Notes: generated by a model not told the origin, from the sequence alone. A DNA stretch of 64,000 nucleotides from Saccopteryx bilineata (GCF_036850765.1 NC_089491.1:130812266-130876265); one strand, 5' to 3'; positions 11,839 to 24,454 are shown, counted from the first letter of the stretch. Translations and numbers: made by a program.

Positions 11839-12499
11839 ACCCAGAGAATTTTCAACATGAGAACACTAAGAATTAATTGGAAAGTGGCAACATCACAAAT
11901 ACCTAATTACAAATACTTTGTCCAATTTACAATGAGAATAGTAATTAATTTTTCATCCCTCTGTCACATATATTGTTGTATTCATCCCCAAAGGGACCTA
12001 AGTTATGGCAATCATAAATCTTATACTTTTAAAAATAATGCTTTTAATAAACTTAAGCAAAATTTTTCTTCCCCAAAGACATTCACCGCAACCACAGTTT
12101 AAACAAGAATTTTCTGCTTTCTCCCCTCTGTGTTGTGAATGTGCATTCATTCTGAGTCAGCCCAGAGGCCAGGCTTGTCCCTCTGAATCAATGTTTAGCC
12201 GGGAGATGCTGGAGAAGACAAGCCTCCCTTTCATAGGTTAAGGGCAGTAAGCTACAACCTTTCAACCTTAGGTTTAATGGAGAAAATTCTCCAAACTAAA
12301 AAAGAAGCAAGGCTCTCAGAACAGCATGCAGACTTTTTTAAATTTTAATAAAAGATGTGACTTTAGAAATTATGTATTAATATTTAAAACAAAATTATAG
12401 AACTAATTTAAATAAAAGGAGGAAGTGATCTAGGATAACCAGATGTCCTGCTTTACAAATAATACTACATAATAGAGACTGCCTGCGGTACACACACAC
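11839..12499. other. Non-coding, mostly unassigned
   Basis: AT-rich. An (AC)n tract lies at about 12490-12511, where old L1 sequence begins. Confidence 0.4.
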
Positions 12500-12621
12500 A
12501 CACACACACACTATTATAATTAATAAATGAATGCAGCAAAGTAGCAGGATAAAAAATTAATATTCAGAAATTGGCTGTACTTTTATACACTAATAATGAA
12601 CTATCAAAAGAGAAAATAATT
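12500..12621 (+). mobile_element. Old L1 ORF2 fragment, left part
   Basis: Sense L1: AAAGTAGCAGGATAAAAAATTA, then AACTATCAAAAGAGAAA. The sequence resumes at about 14372 (GAGAAATTAAGAAAACAATT) after a nested insertion. Confidence 0.75.
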
Positions 12622-12739
12622 GCATTGTTTGCTTCTTTGTTGTTGCGCTTTGTGAATTCTTTATATATTTTGGATGTTAACCCCTTATCGAAGTTGTTGT
12701 TTGTGAATACCTTCTCCCATTTGGTAGGCTACCTTTTTG

Positions 12740-13116
12740 TGTTTTTTGGTTTTTTTTGTATTTTTCTGAAGCTGGAAACGGGGAGGCAGTCAGACAGACT
12801 CCCGTATGTGCCCGACCAGGATCCACCAGGCACGCCCACCAGGGGGCGATGCTCTGCCCATCCGGGGCGTCGCTCTGTTGCGACCAGAGCCACTCTAGCA
12901 CCTGGGGCAGAGGCCAAGGAGCCATCCCCAGCTCCCGGGCCATCTTTTGCTCCAATGGAGCCTCTGCTGTGGGAGGGGAAGAGAGAGACAGAGAGGAAGG
13001 AGAGGGGGAGGGGTGGAGAAGCAGATGGGCGCTTCTCCTGTGTGCCCTGCCCAGGAATCGAACCTGAGACTTCCGCACGCCAAGCCGATGCTCTATCACT
13101 GAGCCAACCGGCCAGG
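12740..13116 (-). mobile_element. SINE-A
   Basis: Full-length with duplication CTACCTTTTTGT on both sides, inside the L1. Confidence 0.95.
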
Positions 13117-13580
13117 GCTACCTTTTTGTTTTGTTGTCAGTTTCTTTTGCTGTGCAGAAGCTTTTTAGTTTGATATAGCTACATTCATTTATTATTGCCT
13201 TTACTTCCCTTGCCTTTCAGGTCAAGTTCATAAAATGTTCTCTATGGCCAAGGTCCATAAATTTAGTACCTATGTTTTCTTCTATGTAATTTATTGTTTC
13301 AGATCTTATATTTAGATCTTTGATCCATTTTAAATTAATTTTTAAGCATGGAGACAAACTGTAAAGTTTCATTCTTTTGCATGTGGCTTCCCAGTTTTCC
13401 CAGAACCATTAATTGAAGAGGATTTCTTTTTGCCATTGTGTGTTTTTGGCTCCTTTGTCAAAGATGATTTGTCCATATCTATGAGGTTTTATTTCTGGGC
13501 TCTCAATTCTGTTCCATTGGTCTGTATGCCCGTTTTGCTGCCAGTATCATGCTGTTTTATCGTGGCTCTATAGTATAATT

Positions 13581-13921
13581 TGTTTGTTTGTTGTTTTTTT
13601 ACAGGGACAGAGAGAGAGTCAGAGAGAGGGATAGATAGGGACAGACAGACAGGAACGGAGAGAGATGAGAAGCATCAATCATCAGTTTTTTGTTGTGACA
13701 CTTTAGTTGTTCATTGATTGCTTTCTCATATGTGCCTTGACCATGGGCCTTCAGCAGACTGAGTAACCCCTTGCTGGAGCCAGCGACCTTGGGTCGAAGC
13801 TGGTGAGCTTTTTGGTCAAACCAGATGAGCCCGTGCTCAAGCTGGCGACCTCGGGGTCTTGAACCTGGGTCCTCTGCATCTCAGTCTGATGCTCTATCTA
13901 CTGCGCCACTGCCTGGTCAGG
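13581..13921 (-). mobile_element. SINE-B
   Basis: Full-length with duplication TCTATAGTATAATTT, inside the L1. Confidence 0.95.
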
Positions 13922-14371
13922 GTCTATAGTATAATTTAAAGTCAGGTAGTAACCAAAGTGTCCTTTAATAGAGGATTGGATAAAGAAGATGTGGTACATA
14001 TATACAATGGACTACAACAGCTATAAGAAATGATGATATATTGCCATTTATGACAACATGGATGGACATTGAGAACATTATACTAAGTGAAATAAGTAAA
14101 TCATAAAAAGCTAATAACTATATGATTCCATACATAGATGGGATATAAAACTTAGACTCATAGACATAAGTAAAAGTTAAGTTGTTACCAGGGAGACAGG
14201 GACAAGGGGGAGGAGAGTAAAGAGGGACAAATATATGGTGATGGAAAATTATCTGACTTTGGGTGATGGGCACACAACACAGCCAACTGTTCAAATGCTA
14301 TACAGATTTTGATACAGATGTTCACCTGAAACCTATGTACTCTTATTTCAAAATAAATTTAAAAATTTTAA

Positions 14372-14847
14372 TTAAAAAAAAGGAGAGAGAAATTAAGAAA
14401 ACAATTCCATTTACAATTGTATCAGAATAAATGTAATCAAGGGGGTAAAAGACATGTACTTGGGAAACTATAAGAAATTGAAGAAGGTACAAGTAAATGG
14501 AAGCATGTACTGTGCTCATGGAAAGAAAAAATTAACATCATTAAAATGTCCATATCTCCCTAAGTAATCAATAGATTCAAGGCAATCTCTATCAAAATAC
14601 CAATGGCGCCTGACCTGCGGTGGCGCAGTGGATAAAGTGTCGACCTGGAATGCAAAGGTCGTTGGTTTGAAACCCCAGGCTTGCACAGTCAAGGCACATA
14701 TGAGAAGTAACTACTATAAGTTGATGCTTCCCGCTCCTCCCCACTTTCTCTCTATCCTCTCTCTCTTAAAAAAAAAAAGGCACTTTTTTACAGAACGAGA
14801 TCAAATAATTCCAAAATTTATATGGAACCACAAAAAACTCTGAAAAG
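14372..14847 (+). mobile_element. Old L1 ORF2 fragment, right part
   Basis: This is the sense L1 continuation (GTCCATATCTCCCTAAGTAA; ATTTATATGGAACCACAAAA). A SINE-C is nested in it, and a SINE-A follows. Confidence 0.75.
14609..14780 (+). mobile_element. SINE-C
   Basis: The head is GCCTGACCTGCGGTGGCGCA. Full-length. Confidence 0.94.
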
Positions 14848-15252
14848 GGCCCTGGCTGGTTGGCTCAGTGGTAGAGCGTCAGCCTGGCGTGCAGGAGTCC
14901 CGGGTTCGATTCCCGGCCAGGGCACACAGGAGAAGCACCCATCTGCTTCTCCACCCCTCCCCCTCTCCTTCCTCTCTGTCTCTCTCTTCCCCTCCCGCAG
15001 CTGAGGCTCCATTGGAACAAAGTTGGCCTGGGCGCTAAGGATGGCTCCATGGCCTCTGCCTCGGGCGCTGGAATGGCTCTGGTCGCAACAGAGCCACGCC
15101 CCAGATGGACAGAGCATCGCCCCCTGGTGGGCGTGCCGGGTGGATCCCAGTCGGGCGCATGCGGGAGTCTGTCTGACTGCCTCCCTGTTTCCAACTTCAG
15201 AAAAATACAAAAAACAAACAAACAAACAAAAAAACACACACACAAAAAAAAC
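14848..15252 (+). mobile_element. SINE-A
   Basis: Full-length, close to the family consensus. Duplication CTCTGAAAAG on both sides. Confidence 0.96.
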
Positions 15253-15261
15253 CTCTGAAAA

Positions 15262-15350
15262 GCCTGGCCTGTGGTGGTACAGTGGATAAAACATTGACCT
15301 GGAGCACTGAGGTTGCCAGTTTGAGGCCGTGGTCTTGCTGTGGCAAGAGA
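15262..15350 (+). mobile_element. SINE-C, truncated
   Basis: Only the tRNA-like head and the start of the body are present. Confidence 0.75.
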
Positions 15351-15748
15351 AACCATAAACCAAGTTAAGAAAAAATAGAAGTAAAAAATAAACAAGCACA
15401 AAAGACAGAAGGTTAACATTTTTTAGATTAACATTTTAATAACAGAACTCACAAATTATTAACAAAACCTTATGAAAAATAGACAATGTCCATAAATTAG
15501 CATCTCACAGCAAGCAATCTCAAGTGATCAAATATAACAAGAAACTAATACTAATAAACATAACACTTACTAATAAACAAAAAAGATAAAATAATTGTAT
15601 GCATACTAAATGGGCAAATATTAAAAGATTAATAATACCAACTGCTAGCAAAGACAAAGTTATTGTCATATATTGCAGGTAGAAATGTGAATTATCACAG
15701 ATTTTTTGGAAAATGACCTGGCAATATTTAGTAAAAATTAAAATACCT

Positions 15749-16100
15749 CGCCTGACCAGGTGATGGCACAGTGGATAGAGCGTTGGACTGGGATGCAGAG
15801 GACCCGGGTTCGAGACTCCGAGTTCGCCAGCTTGAGTGTGGGCTCATCTGGTTTGAGGAAAAGCCCACCAGCTTGAACCAAGGTCGCTGGCTCCAGCAAG
15901 GGGTTACTCAGTCTGTTGAAGGCCCATGGTCAAGGCACATATGAGAAAGCAATCAATGAACAACTAAGGTGTTGCAACACGCAATGAAAAACTAATGATT
16001 GATGCTTCTCATCTCTCTCCGTTCCTGTCTGTCTGTCCCTGTCTATCCCTCTCTCTGACTCACTCTCTGTCTCTGTAAAAAAAAATAAATAAATAAATAA
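15749..16100 (+). mobile_element. SINE-B
   Basis: Full-length. A copy of AAAATTAAAATACCTC lies on both sides. Confidence 0.94.
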
Positions 16101-16191
16101 AAATTAAAAAAAATTAAAATACCTCTTTACTCAGCAATCTCATGCCTGGGACTCTGTCCCATAGAAAAACACTAGTAAGAAAACACTTGCA

Positions 16192-16320
16192 GCCCTGGCC
16201 AGAGAGCTCGGTCAGAGAATCCTCCCAAAGCACAGAGGTTTCTGTCAGGGCTTATGCAGGAACAGAGTGATGTTCCTGTCTCTCCCACCCTCCCTCTAGC
16301 TCTCTAAAATCAACATATAA
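16192..16320 (+). mobile_element. SINE-D, diverged
   Basis: The head is AGCCCTGGCCAGAGAGCTCG, with a GATGTTCCTGTCTCTCCC body. Confidence 0.7.
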
Positions 16321-16671
16321 AAACATTTTAAAGAAAATACTGCAAAGTTATCTATTGCAATATTGTTCATAGGAAAAAGAACTAGAAACAAAATGTGTCC
16401 ATAAAAGTGGAATGGTTAGAAAAATTATGGCATAGCCACACCATGGAATATTATGAGGCCACTAAAAGACAGTGAGTTGGAGCTATGCCAAGTGACTTGG
16501 GAGAATTTCTATGAGGCAGAAAAGTATTTGTAATATACTCCCAGTTTCAATGTTCTGTGTATTGCGTGTGCATTTATAAAAAGGCCATGGCTAATATGCA
16601 TGTTTATTATACTAAACATGGATAGAATATGAAAGTGTAATAAATTGTCAACATGGATTATCTTTTTCTTT

Positions 16672-17062
16672 CTTTTTTTTTATTTAGGTGAGAGGCTGGG
16701 AGGCAGAGACTGACTCCTGTATGCACCCCAACCGGGATCCAACCAGCAAGCACCCTATCAGGTGATGCTCTGTCCATCTGGAGCTGCAGCTCCATTGCTT
16801 GGCAACTGAGCTATTTTAGTGCATTAGGTGAGGCCATGGAGCCAGTCTCAGTGCCTGAGGCCAACTTCCTCAAACCATTAGAGCCATGGCTGCAGGAGGA
16901 GAAGAGATAGAGATAGAAATAGAGATAGAGATAGAGAGAGAAGGGGGAGGGGGAAGGGTGGAGAAGCAGATGGTTGCTTCTCCTGTATGGCCTGACCGGG
17001 AATTAAACCTGGGACATCCACATGCTGGCTGACAAACTACCCTAGAGCTAACCGGGCAGGGC
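16672..17062 (-). mobile_element. SINE-A, old variant
   Basis: Diverged, with an AGATAG microsatellite in the pyrimidine tract. Confidence 0.85.
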
Positions 17063-17339
17063 CTATTTATCCTTTTAACTTTCCTGAGTTCTGTATATGG
17101 CTTCCTCAGTTCCCTCCTCCTCGGCTGTTCTCCTGCTTTATACCATGCTTTTTCTGGTTTCAGCCACATATCTTGAGGCAGGATCCAGCCCAAACACTGT
17201 TAGTCTCACTTGTACTAACTTCCAAAGCCTCCTTGAAGCCACAAGATCACTGAGTTCAATTTCTGTACCTTCAAATGTAACCACTCAATATTCTAGCACA
17301 TTCTCAACATGAAGTATCTTAAAACAATAAAAGATGTAA

Positions 17340-18170
17340 ATAAATAATTTTAATAAACGTAGACAAAAAACTCTGCTCAAAGCTACCAACTATTTCTATC
17401 ATCTATGTTCATCTTGACTGTTGCAGTGTTCCACAAGTACTTGAAAAAAATGTGTCGTCTGCTTGTTGAGTTGCAGGGTCCTTGATACACCTTATTAAAC
17501 AAGTTCTCTTTCAGGCTGCTTGCTCTATCAATCGCTGATAAGATGTATTTATTATGTTATTCATGATTATTTATGTTCTTGGTGATTTGTCCTTTCAATA
17601 AAGACCCTCTTTACCTGACCAGGCAGTGGCACAGTGGATGGAGTGTCTGTGATGCTGAGGGCCCAGGTTCAAAACCTGGAGGTCGCCCGCTTGAACACAG
17701 GCTCATCCAGCTTAAGCACAGAGCCACTGGCTTGAGCATGAGGTCGACTGGCTTGAGTGTTGCATCATAGACATGACCCCATGGTCGCTGGCTTGAGTGC
17801 AAAGGTCTCTGGCTTGAAGCTCAAGGTCGCTGGCTTGAGCAAGAGGTCACTCATTTTGCTGGATCCCCCTAGTCAAGGCACATATGAGAAAGCAATCAAT
17901 AAACAACTAAGGTGCCACAACAAAGAATTGATACTTCTCATCTCTCTTCTTTCCTGTCTGTCCCTGTCTGTTTAAAAAGTAAAAAAAAAGACCCTCTTTG
18001 ACCTTGTTAATACTTTTGCCTTAAATTCTAGTTTGTCTGATATTGACAGTAGTACCTTAGATTTCTTTTTCCTTCTCTCTCTTTTAGGAAAGTCTCTTAC
18101 AAAAAGCATATAGATTTATTTAGCTATAAAGTATTTGTCTTTATGAATATAAAGTTATGATTACTGATGT
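17340..18170 (-). mobile_element. Old L1 ORF2, antisense, interrupted by SINE-B
   Basis: The phrases CTTGGTGATTTGTCC and CTAGTTTGTCTGATATTGAC are antisense L1 ORF2. The SINE-B at 17617-17988 carries the duplication AAGACCCTCTTT. Confidence 0.65.
17617..17988 (+). mobile_element. SINE-B
   Basis: An older variant with extra GCTTGAG units. Duplication AAGACCCTCTTT. Confidence 0.93.
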
Positions 18171-18561
18171 AGTTGAATGTAATTATGCCATCTTATTTTG
18201 CTTTCTCGATGCTGAACTTTTTGCTTTTTTCCTACTTTCCAACTTTTTCTCAGAGTCACAAAGTTGTCTTGTTCAAAACGCCTACCCTGGTGGAAAAACA
18301 AACAGTAACTCCCAGCGCAAATCCACATTTTAAAAATGGGGAAATAGATTTAGCCACTCATGTACCCCTCCTGCTTTGCCCACGTGATGTCCAGAAGTCT
18401 GTCAGTAGATGAGTTCCGATCCCTCGCCTATCACCTCTGTGTTTCCAGCCCAGCCAGAATGAAAGGACAAAAGACAGGAAGAATAAAAGGAAAGTGGGAA
18501 GACACCAGAGGATGAGACTACCTGTTTTCAGTGGGTGATTCAATCCTGAATTGTAATGATA
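18171..18561. other. Non-coding, nothing recognised
   Basis: An 79-codon frame is present but has no known motif and is judged chance. Confidence 0.35.
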
Positions 18562-18777
18562 GCTTTTTTTTTTTTTAAGATTTTTTTTTATTGATTGATT
18601 TTTTTTTTTATTATTCATTTTAGAGAGGAGAGGGAGAGACAGAGAGAGAGAAGGGGGGGAGGAGCTGGAAGCATCAATTCCCATATGTGCCTTGACCAGG
18701 CAAGCCCAGGGTTTCGAACCAGCGACATCAGCATATCCAGGTCGATGCTTTATCCACTGCGCCACCACAGGTCAGGC
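18562..18777 (-). mobile_element. SINE-C
   Basis: Duplication TGTAATGATAGC on both sides. Confidence 0.93.
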
Positions 18778-19230
18778 TGTAATGATAGCCTTTATCCCTC
18801 CTTCTCCCTCTGCTTTTTCCGTCCTGTTAGGCAACAGCGAGGTTTGAGGGGGCTCTTTAAGGGAATTAAGAATTGCTGTTAGGAGATGCATTCATTCACT
18901 TGTCAATATTTATTAAGTGCTTGCCTTTGCATCTTCACTCCAGGAACGAAGGTGAGGCCAGAGGTGGGTTAGAATGGAGACCAGCATGACGACATTTGAG
19001 AACCCGTGATGACAGGCCCTGTCATACTTCTCTGGAGCCACACAGGGCAGTAGGGGTAAAGAGTGGACAGAAATTGTAGCTCATGGTTTCCTTGGCAAAA
19101 TGCCTGAGTTTCAGAACACTACTGAGCTTTTTGAAGGTAAGCAATTCACAGGCTTAACATCCCTCTGAGGAATGCTATTTGAGTGTATGTATTAGATGTT
19201 CTCATGTTCTGATTTCAGAATGGTCCTGCA
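18778..19230. other. Non-coding, nothing recognised
   Basis: No exon or repeat assigned. Confidence 0.35.
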
Positions 19231-19238
19231 TTTGGCTG

Positions 19239-19269
<31 letters not shown>

Positions 19270-19278
19270 GGCTGAATT
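19231..19278 (-). mobile_element. Poly(T) with target-site duplication: tail-only retroinsertion
   Basis: About 29 T lie between two copies of TTTGGCTGAATT (19231-19242 and 19267-19278). The layout is an insertion reduced to its poly(A) tail. Confidence 0.7.
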
Positions 19279-20279
19279 CTTCATGGCAATCATGTCATGA
19301 TAAAAAAAGACATTTACTCCCAGCACACAGGTCTCACTAATGTCCACAGTCTGTCTGTGCACTGGAAGGCCTTCTAGTGAAGCTCTATTTCCCTATAGTT
19401 TTATGGAAGCTCTGGAGCATTATTAGAATGAGTTTTTTCTAGGTTCTTGTATTAAATATCTGTAGAAACTTCATATTGATGCCCAGTTCCAAGATCCAAC
19501 TATGATCCTGCATTCATCAGTTTAGAGATCCCAGATCTCAAAAGGCTATTTTGAGCCTCCCATCTCCTGGGTTAAGGTCCAGCCATCGCTCTCCTGCACC
19601 AAAGGGCCAGCTGTAATTTTTAGGAAAGGGGAATTGAGAAAACAGGAAACTGACATTTTTGGGAGGGAGTAAGAACAAACAGGAAAAGGAAAATGATGAC
19701 ATTTGGTTGATACAGATAGTTTTATTTTTAAAAAAAATCTTCTATGAGTAACAAAAATTTTCAAAATTTAGAAATGCATAAGAACCTAAAACTGCTTAAA
19801 AAATAAAGTCCTTAAAAAATGCATAGCTCGGGCTGGTTAAATAAATACACAGGCTTGTTCTTATGGTATACATAGTACTTACATTTTTAGTGAAATAGAA
19901 AAATGTGAATTACTATGGTTTGGGTGATGTGCTGTTTTCCAAATTAAAAACAGCACAGCAGAAAATATAAATAGTTGACCTGGGAATAACTCACCTCCCA
20001 ATGATTTCAATTGATGTGTGAAGCAGCTTTGATAAGTCAAATCATGTTTTCTAATATAACAAATATGAAATAAGTCACATTTAATGTTCTGCAAATACTT
20101 TCTAAAGACAACCCACCAGTAAAGAAATGCACATGAAAACAGAATCCAGAAGAAAAGCTCTTGAACAAGAAAACAATTTTCACAAGAGTCAATAAATTAT
20201 TTCCTGTTTATTTAATCAAATCTGCTTTCCATTTAAACAAACAAGAAATTGTAAATGTAGTCTGAGAAAGCAGAACCAG
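19279..20279. other. Non-coding, nothing recognised
   Basis: About 1 kb of AT-rich unique-looking sequence. No conserved exon noticed. Confidence 0.35.
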
Positions 20280-20460
20280 GGGAATGTATAGCTGGAGGAC
20301 CCTTTGGAAATCATCTGGATCCAAGCTCTCATTTCACTGGCGAGATTGAGAAAAATCAAGTGACTCGCCTAATGCCAAGGCTATCCCAGTAAATAGCACA
20401 GCCTGGACTGGAAGCCGCGTCCTGATGTGCAGGCTAGCCTCACACCACTGCACCACCTTA
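20280..20460 (-). mobile_element. MIR-type relic
   Basis: The phrases TCATCTGGATCCAAGCTCTCATTT and TCAAGTGACTCGCC match the antisense MIR3 layout. Diverged. Confidence 0.5.
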
Positions 20461-21019
20461 GTGTCCACACCAATACTGGCCTTTTCTTTGGCAGGTTCCC
20501 TTTTACTTTGAACCTTAGCAGTACTAGAAACAAGAAAATGCATGACTGGATCCGCCCTCAGTGGACTTGCAAAATTGTTTTTCCAAAGTGCCTGCAGCTG
20601 ACAAAAGTAACTGCTGATTTTATTAATAACAACGCATTTGACAAGAATACATACAGGAGCTCAGGATCCAAAAATAAAACTTTTCAGAGCAAAAGAGCTT
20701 CTCTGTTACAGAAACATCTGCATTACTTCTAGGGGTACACGGGGTATTTGGTGCTTTATCTACTATTTTAATCCTGTAATAATAGATTACCATTACGATA
20801 AAAGTCTTAGACATACACAAAAAACCCGTAGTTCATGTCAAGCCATGTTCAATATTCCCTGTGACACTGCACGTTGCATTAGCAACAGAATTGTCTGTAC
20901 TTTTGGATTTCATATCCTTACCTCTCATACACTGACAACTCAGCCTGCTCCAATCTGCTGTTTCCCTCCATCACTTGACTAAAACAGCCTAATAAACTGT
21001 CAATACAGTAGCTATATTT
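20461..21019. other. Non-coding, nothing recognised
   Basis: Open frames of about 100 codons lack known motifs. Confidence 0.35.
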
Positions 21020-21875
21020 CTGTCCATGTCTACCTTAATTTCTCAGCAATATTATCATATTTGTCCACCCTCATTTGTCATCCTCATTTTCTTCCTCCCC
21101 TTTCCTCCTTTTCAGTTTCCTCTGCAGAATTATCTTCCTCTACCAGGATATGCTGACTCCAGGTTTGGTTGCACTCTGTGTTTTTGCTTTACACCATGTT
21201 CATCCTGTCTACGTTTTCATCCTTATTGGGCATACTCCAGTAATTTAAGTTTTATGGGTTGACTGTAACATCGCTCAGAACACACCCTCTTGCATTTACT
21301 ACATTTCTAACATAGCCTACAAGATATTCTATCGTCTGAGGTCAGCCTGCCTTTGAGGCTCATGTCACATCCTCCCTATCTCCTCTTGCCACTAGACTCC
21401 ATTCCTTTTGCAGCCTTTTTTTTTTTTAAAGAGGGGCAGGGAGGCAGACAGTAACATCAAGCTGTTCCCATCTATGCTCCAACCAGAGACTGAACCAGCC
21501 ACCTGAGTGCTTTCTGCAGTTCTTTGTACTCATAGTTCTTCCAACCAATGGGCCTTTGTATGTGCTATTCCCTTTTACCAGAAATGCAATCCCCTCCCTT
21601 TGCTTACCTAACATCTATGTATTAATCAGACTTTAGCTCATGGATACCCTGACAGCCAATGTTAGGCCAGTGTTTCATTATATGCTTAAGAGAACCATGT
21701 TCCTTTTAGCGTAATAAATTCACTTTGTTTTTATCTAATTAACTTCTATCTTTTCTGCTAGACAGATGTCTCTTGGAAACAGAACTGTCTCTGCACAAAA
21801 GGCTTGTCTTCGCAGAGCCTAGCACAGTAACTGGAACATAATACACATTCAATAAACCTTTGTTGAGTGAAATTA
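21020..21875 (+). mobile_element. L2 3' region
   Basis: It ends GCCTAGCACAGTAACTGGAA and TTCAATAAACCTTTGTTGA, typical of L2. A short SINE-like fragment lies at 21421-21510. Confidence 0.65.
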
Positions 21876-21974
21876 TTGTATTCCTAATGTTAGCAAGTAT
21901 AATCCAGTTCAAGTTTGGAGATAAAAATACAAAAACAGAATATGTCTAATAGATCTGGTCTCCATTCCTTTTAT

Positions 21975-22513
21975 AAACAATGATTGATTTTAGAGAGGGA
22001 GAGAAACATTGATTTGTTGTTCCACTTATTTATGCATTCATTGGTTGATTCTTTTTTTTTTTTTTGTATTTTTCTGAAGCTGGAAACGGGGAGAGACAGA
22101 CTCCCGCATGCACCCGACCGGGATCCACCCGGCACGCCCACCAGGGGGCGATGCTCTGCCCATGGGGGGGGTCGCTATGTTGCGACCAGAGCCACTCTAG
22201 CGCCTGAGGCAGAGGCCACAGAGCCATCCCCAGCGCCTGGGCCATCTTTGCTCCAATGGAGCCTTGGCTGCGGGAGGGGAAGAGAGAGACAGAGAGGAAG
22301 AAGAGGGGGAGGGGTGGAGAAGCAGATGGGCGCTTCTCCTGTGTGCCCTGGCTGGGAATCAAACCTGGGACTTCTGCACGCTAGGCCGACGCTCTACTAC
22401 TGAGCCAGCCGGCCAGGGCCATTGGTTGATTCTTGTCGTGCCCTGACCATGATGGAACCCACAACCTTGGCATATTGGGACATCTAACTGACTGAGCTAC
22501 CCAGCCAGGGCTG
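21975..22513 (-). mobile_element. SINE-D, split by SINE-A
   Basis: The left part is GATTTTAGAGAGGGAGAGAAAC and the right part ends AGCTACCCAGCCAGGGCT. The duplication CATTGGTTGATTCTT marks the SINE-A inside. Confidence 0.9.
22052..22419 (-). mobile_element. SINE-A nested in SINE-D
   Basis: Full-length, duplication CATTGGTTGATTCTT. Confidence 0.95.
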
Positions 22514-22652
22514 ATCTCCATTCTTTTAATGAGACTTTCACCTTTGGCCATTGTAAATATTCATTCACCCAACTACTGACTGATACAATCAATGTGGAGT
22601 GCTTGATTAATGCTGTTGCTCGTGGGTAACTTTTTTAAAAGGTAACTAATGA

Positions 22653-23025
22653 TTTTTTTTTATTTTTTTGTATTTTTCTGAAGCTAGAAACAGGGAGAGA
22701 CAGTCAGACTCCCGCATGCGCCCAACCGGGATCCACCCGGCACGCCCACCAGGGGCGACGCTCTGCCCCTCCGGGGCGTCGCTCTGCTGCGACCAGAGCC
22801 ACTCCAGCGCCTGGGGCAGAGGCCAAGGAGCCATCCCCAGCACCCGGGCCATCTCCGCTCCAATGGAGCCTCGGCTGCGGGGGGGAAGAGAGAGACAGAG
22901 AGGAAGGAGGGGGCAGGGGTGGAGAAGCAAATGGGCGCCTCTCCTATGTGCCCCGGCCGGGAATCGAACCCGGGTCCCCCGCACGCCAGGCCGACGCTCT
23001 ACTACTGAGCCAACCGGTCAGGGCC
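22653..23025 (-). mobile_element. SINE-A
   Basis: Full-length, close to consensus, duplication GGTAACTAATGATT. Confidence 0.95.
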
Positions 23026-24055
23026 GGTAACTAATGATTTAAATATAACAATGTTTAAAAGTATTTTTTAAAATGAAAGAGGAGTAAGCTTGGTTCATTT
23101 CAGAGAGAGATTTCTCCTTTCTGTTATTTTAAAAGGGACAAGAGGATTTTGTTTTATTAGATTCCGCACATTTGGGAGCTGGACAGGCCAGCGTTCCTGC
23201 CACACATACACAGGGATGCGATCGTTCTTCCACTGATTCTAATGCACAATACACAAGTAAAACCATCAGGTTCTTTTTATTTGCAACAGGTAAAAACTGA
23301 AGTTTAGTCACTTAACACAGGGTAAACAACAAGTGCAGTGACATCTGTCACAAAGCGTGTCTTCTTCCACAGCACTGTGCTTCTGGTTTATCTCTGTGGC
23401 TGGTCCTGGTCATCTGTTACATATCCCTCAGGAATATCATTTTCAATGGGAAGATCGTCTTCAGGGCCAAATATGTTTACCAGCCTCTAGTTCCAGCAAT
23501 ACGTATTTTACTCACTTATGGATATGTATCCCATCCTTTCATATCTTGGTCCAACTTTCTCACTGCATTTCTATTGACATTTATTATGATCCTCCCCCAA
23601 CATTTACCATAAAGCCCTCTTAAGTTGTATTTACAGCTAAGGAGAATTTGTACATGGCACAAATTAACTCGGCTGTTAGTGCACAGAAGTCACACAATCC
23701 TTACTGCGCTAACATACTTGTCTCCAGCTTTGGGGAAATAATTATATGTTAATTAAGACATATACAGAGAAAGTAAACAAACAATGCCTGAGGCTCATCT
23801 GGTAAGACAAACTGTTTTGTACTTCTTAGCATAATAAAATATATTTTCAGAAACTGAGAACCAAAGAATATTTAGAACACAAACAGCAAGTCACACATAC
23901 TAATCATACAACAGATTGACTGATATACTTAAATTCTGTCAAAATAGAGTTTCCTTGAGGCTTTCATTTCAAACAGGTCTGGAAAAAAAATCCACATGGC
24001 TCTGTGTCCTCTTAAGAGTTGTTTTCTCATATAAAGTTTTAAAAAAATTAGCCTG
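23026..24055. other. Non-coding, nothing recognised
   Basis: About 1 kb between SINEs. No exon with conserved motif was recognised. Confidence 0.35.
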
Positions 24056-24360
24056 GCCTGACCAGGCGGTGGCGCAGTGGATAGAGCGTCAGATTGGGAT
24101 GTGGAGGTCCCAGGTTCGAGACCCAGATGTCGCCGGCTTGAGCACGGGCTCATCTGTTTTTGAGCAAAGCTCACCAGCTTGGACCCAAGGTCCCTGGCTC
24201 AAGCAAGGAGTTACTCTGTCTGCTGAAGGCTCACGGTCAAGGCACATATGAGAAAGCAATCAATGAACAACTAAAGTGCCACAACAAAGAATTGAGGCTT
24301 ATCTCTCTCCCTTCCTGTCTGTCCCTATCTGTCCCTCTCTCTCTCTGTCCCTGTCACATA
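24056..24360 (+). mobile_element. SINE-B
   Basis: The head is CCTGACCAGGCGGTGGCGCA. Full-length. Confidence 0.94.
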
Positions 24361-24454
24361 TGAAAAATTAATTATACTTAGAAAAAGAATTATTATAAGA
24401 GGGTTTATCTGTCTCCGTGAATTTATTGTGAGTGGTTATCAACAACTGCTTGTA

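Larger units (their letters stand above)
12622..14371. mobile_element. Younger L1 copy with 5' inversion, nested in the older L1
   Basis: 12622 to about 13950 is antisense L1 ORF2 (phrases such as AAGCTTTTTAGTTTGATATA and TTGCCATTGTGTGTTTTTGG). From about 13950 the sequence is sense L1 3' end (GATAAAGAAGATGTGGTACA; CTTTGGGTGATGGGCACACA) ending in an A-rich tail at 14371. The inverted 5' part is the product of twin priming. A SINE-A and a SINE-B are inserted inside. Confidence 0.75.
15420..16660 (+). mobile_element. Old L1 3' sequence, interrupted
   Basis: Phrases such as CTTTACTCAGCAATCTCATGCC and AGCCACACCATGGAATATTATG are typical of old L1 3' ends. A SINE-B and a SINE-D interrupt it. Confidence 0.6.

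Noticed and set aside
14848..14925. tRNA-like sequences with A and B boxes
   Set aside because: They are SINE heads: always followed by the SINE body and A-rich tail, with no sound cloverleaf.
20427..20982. Two open frames of about 100 codons in a repeat-poor stretch
   Set aside because: No start context, splice structure, conserved motif or homology was recognised. The length is expected by chance.
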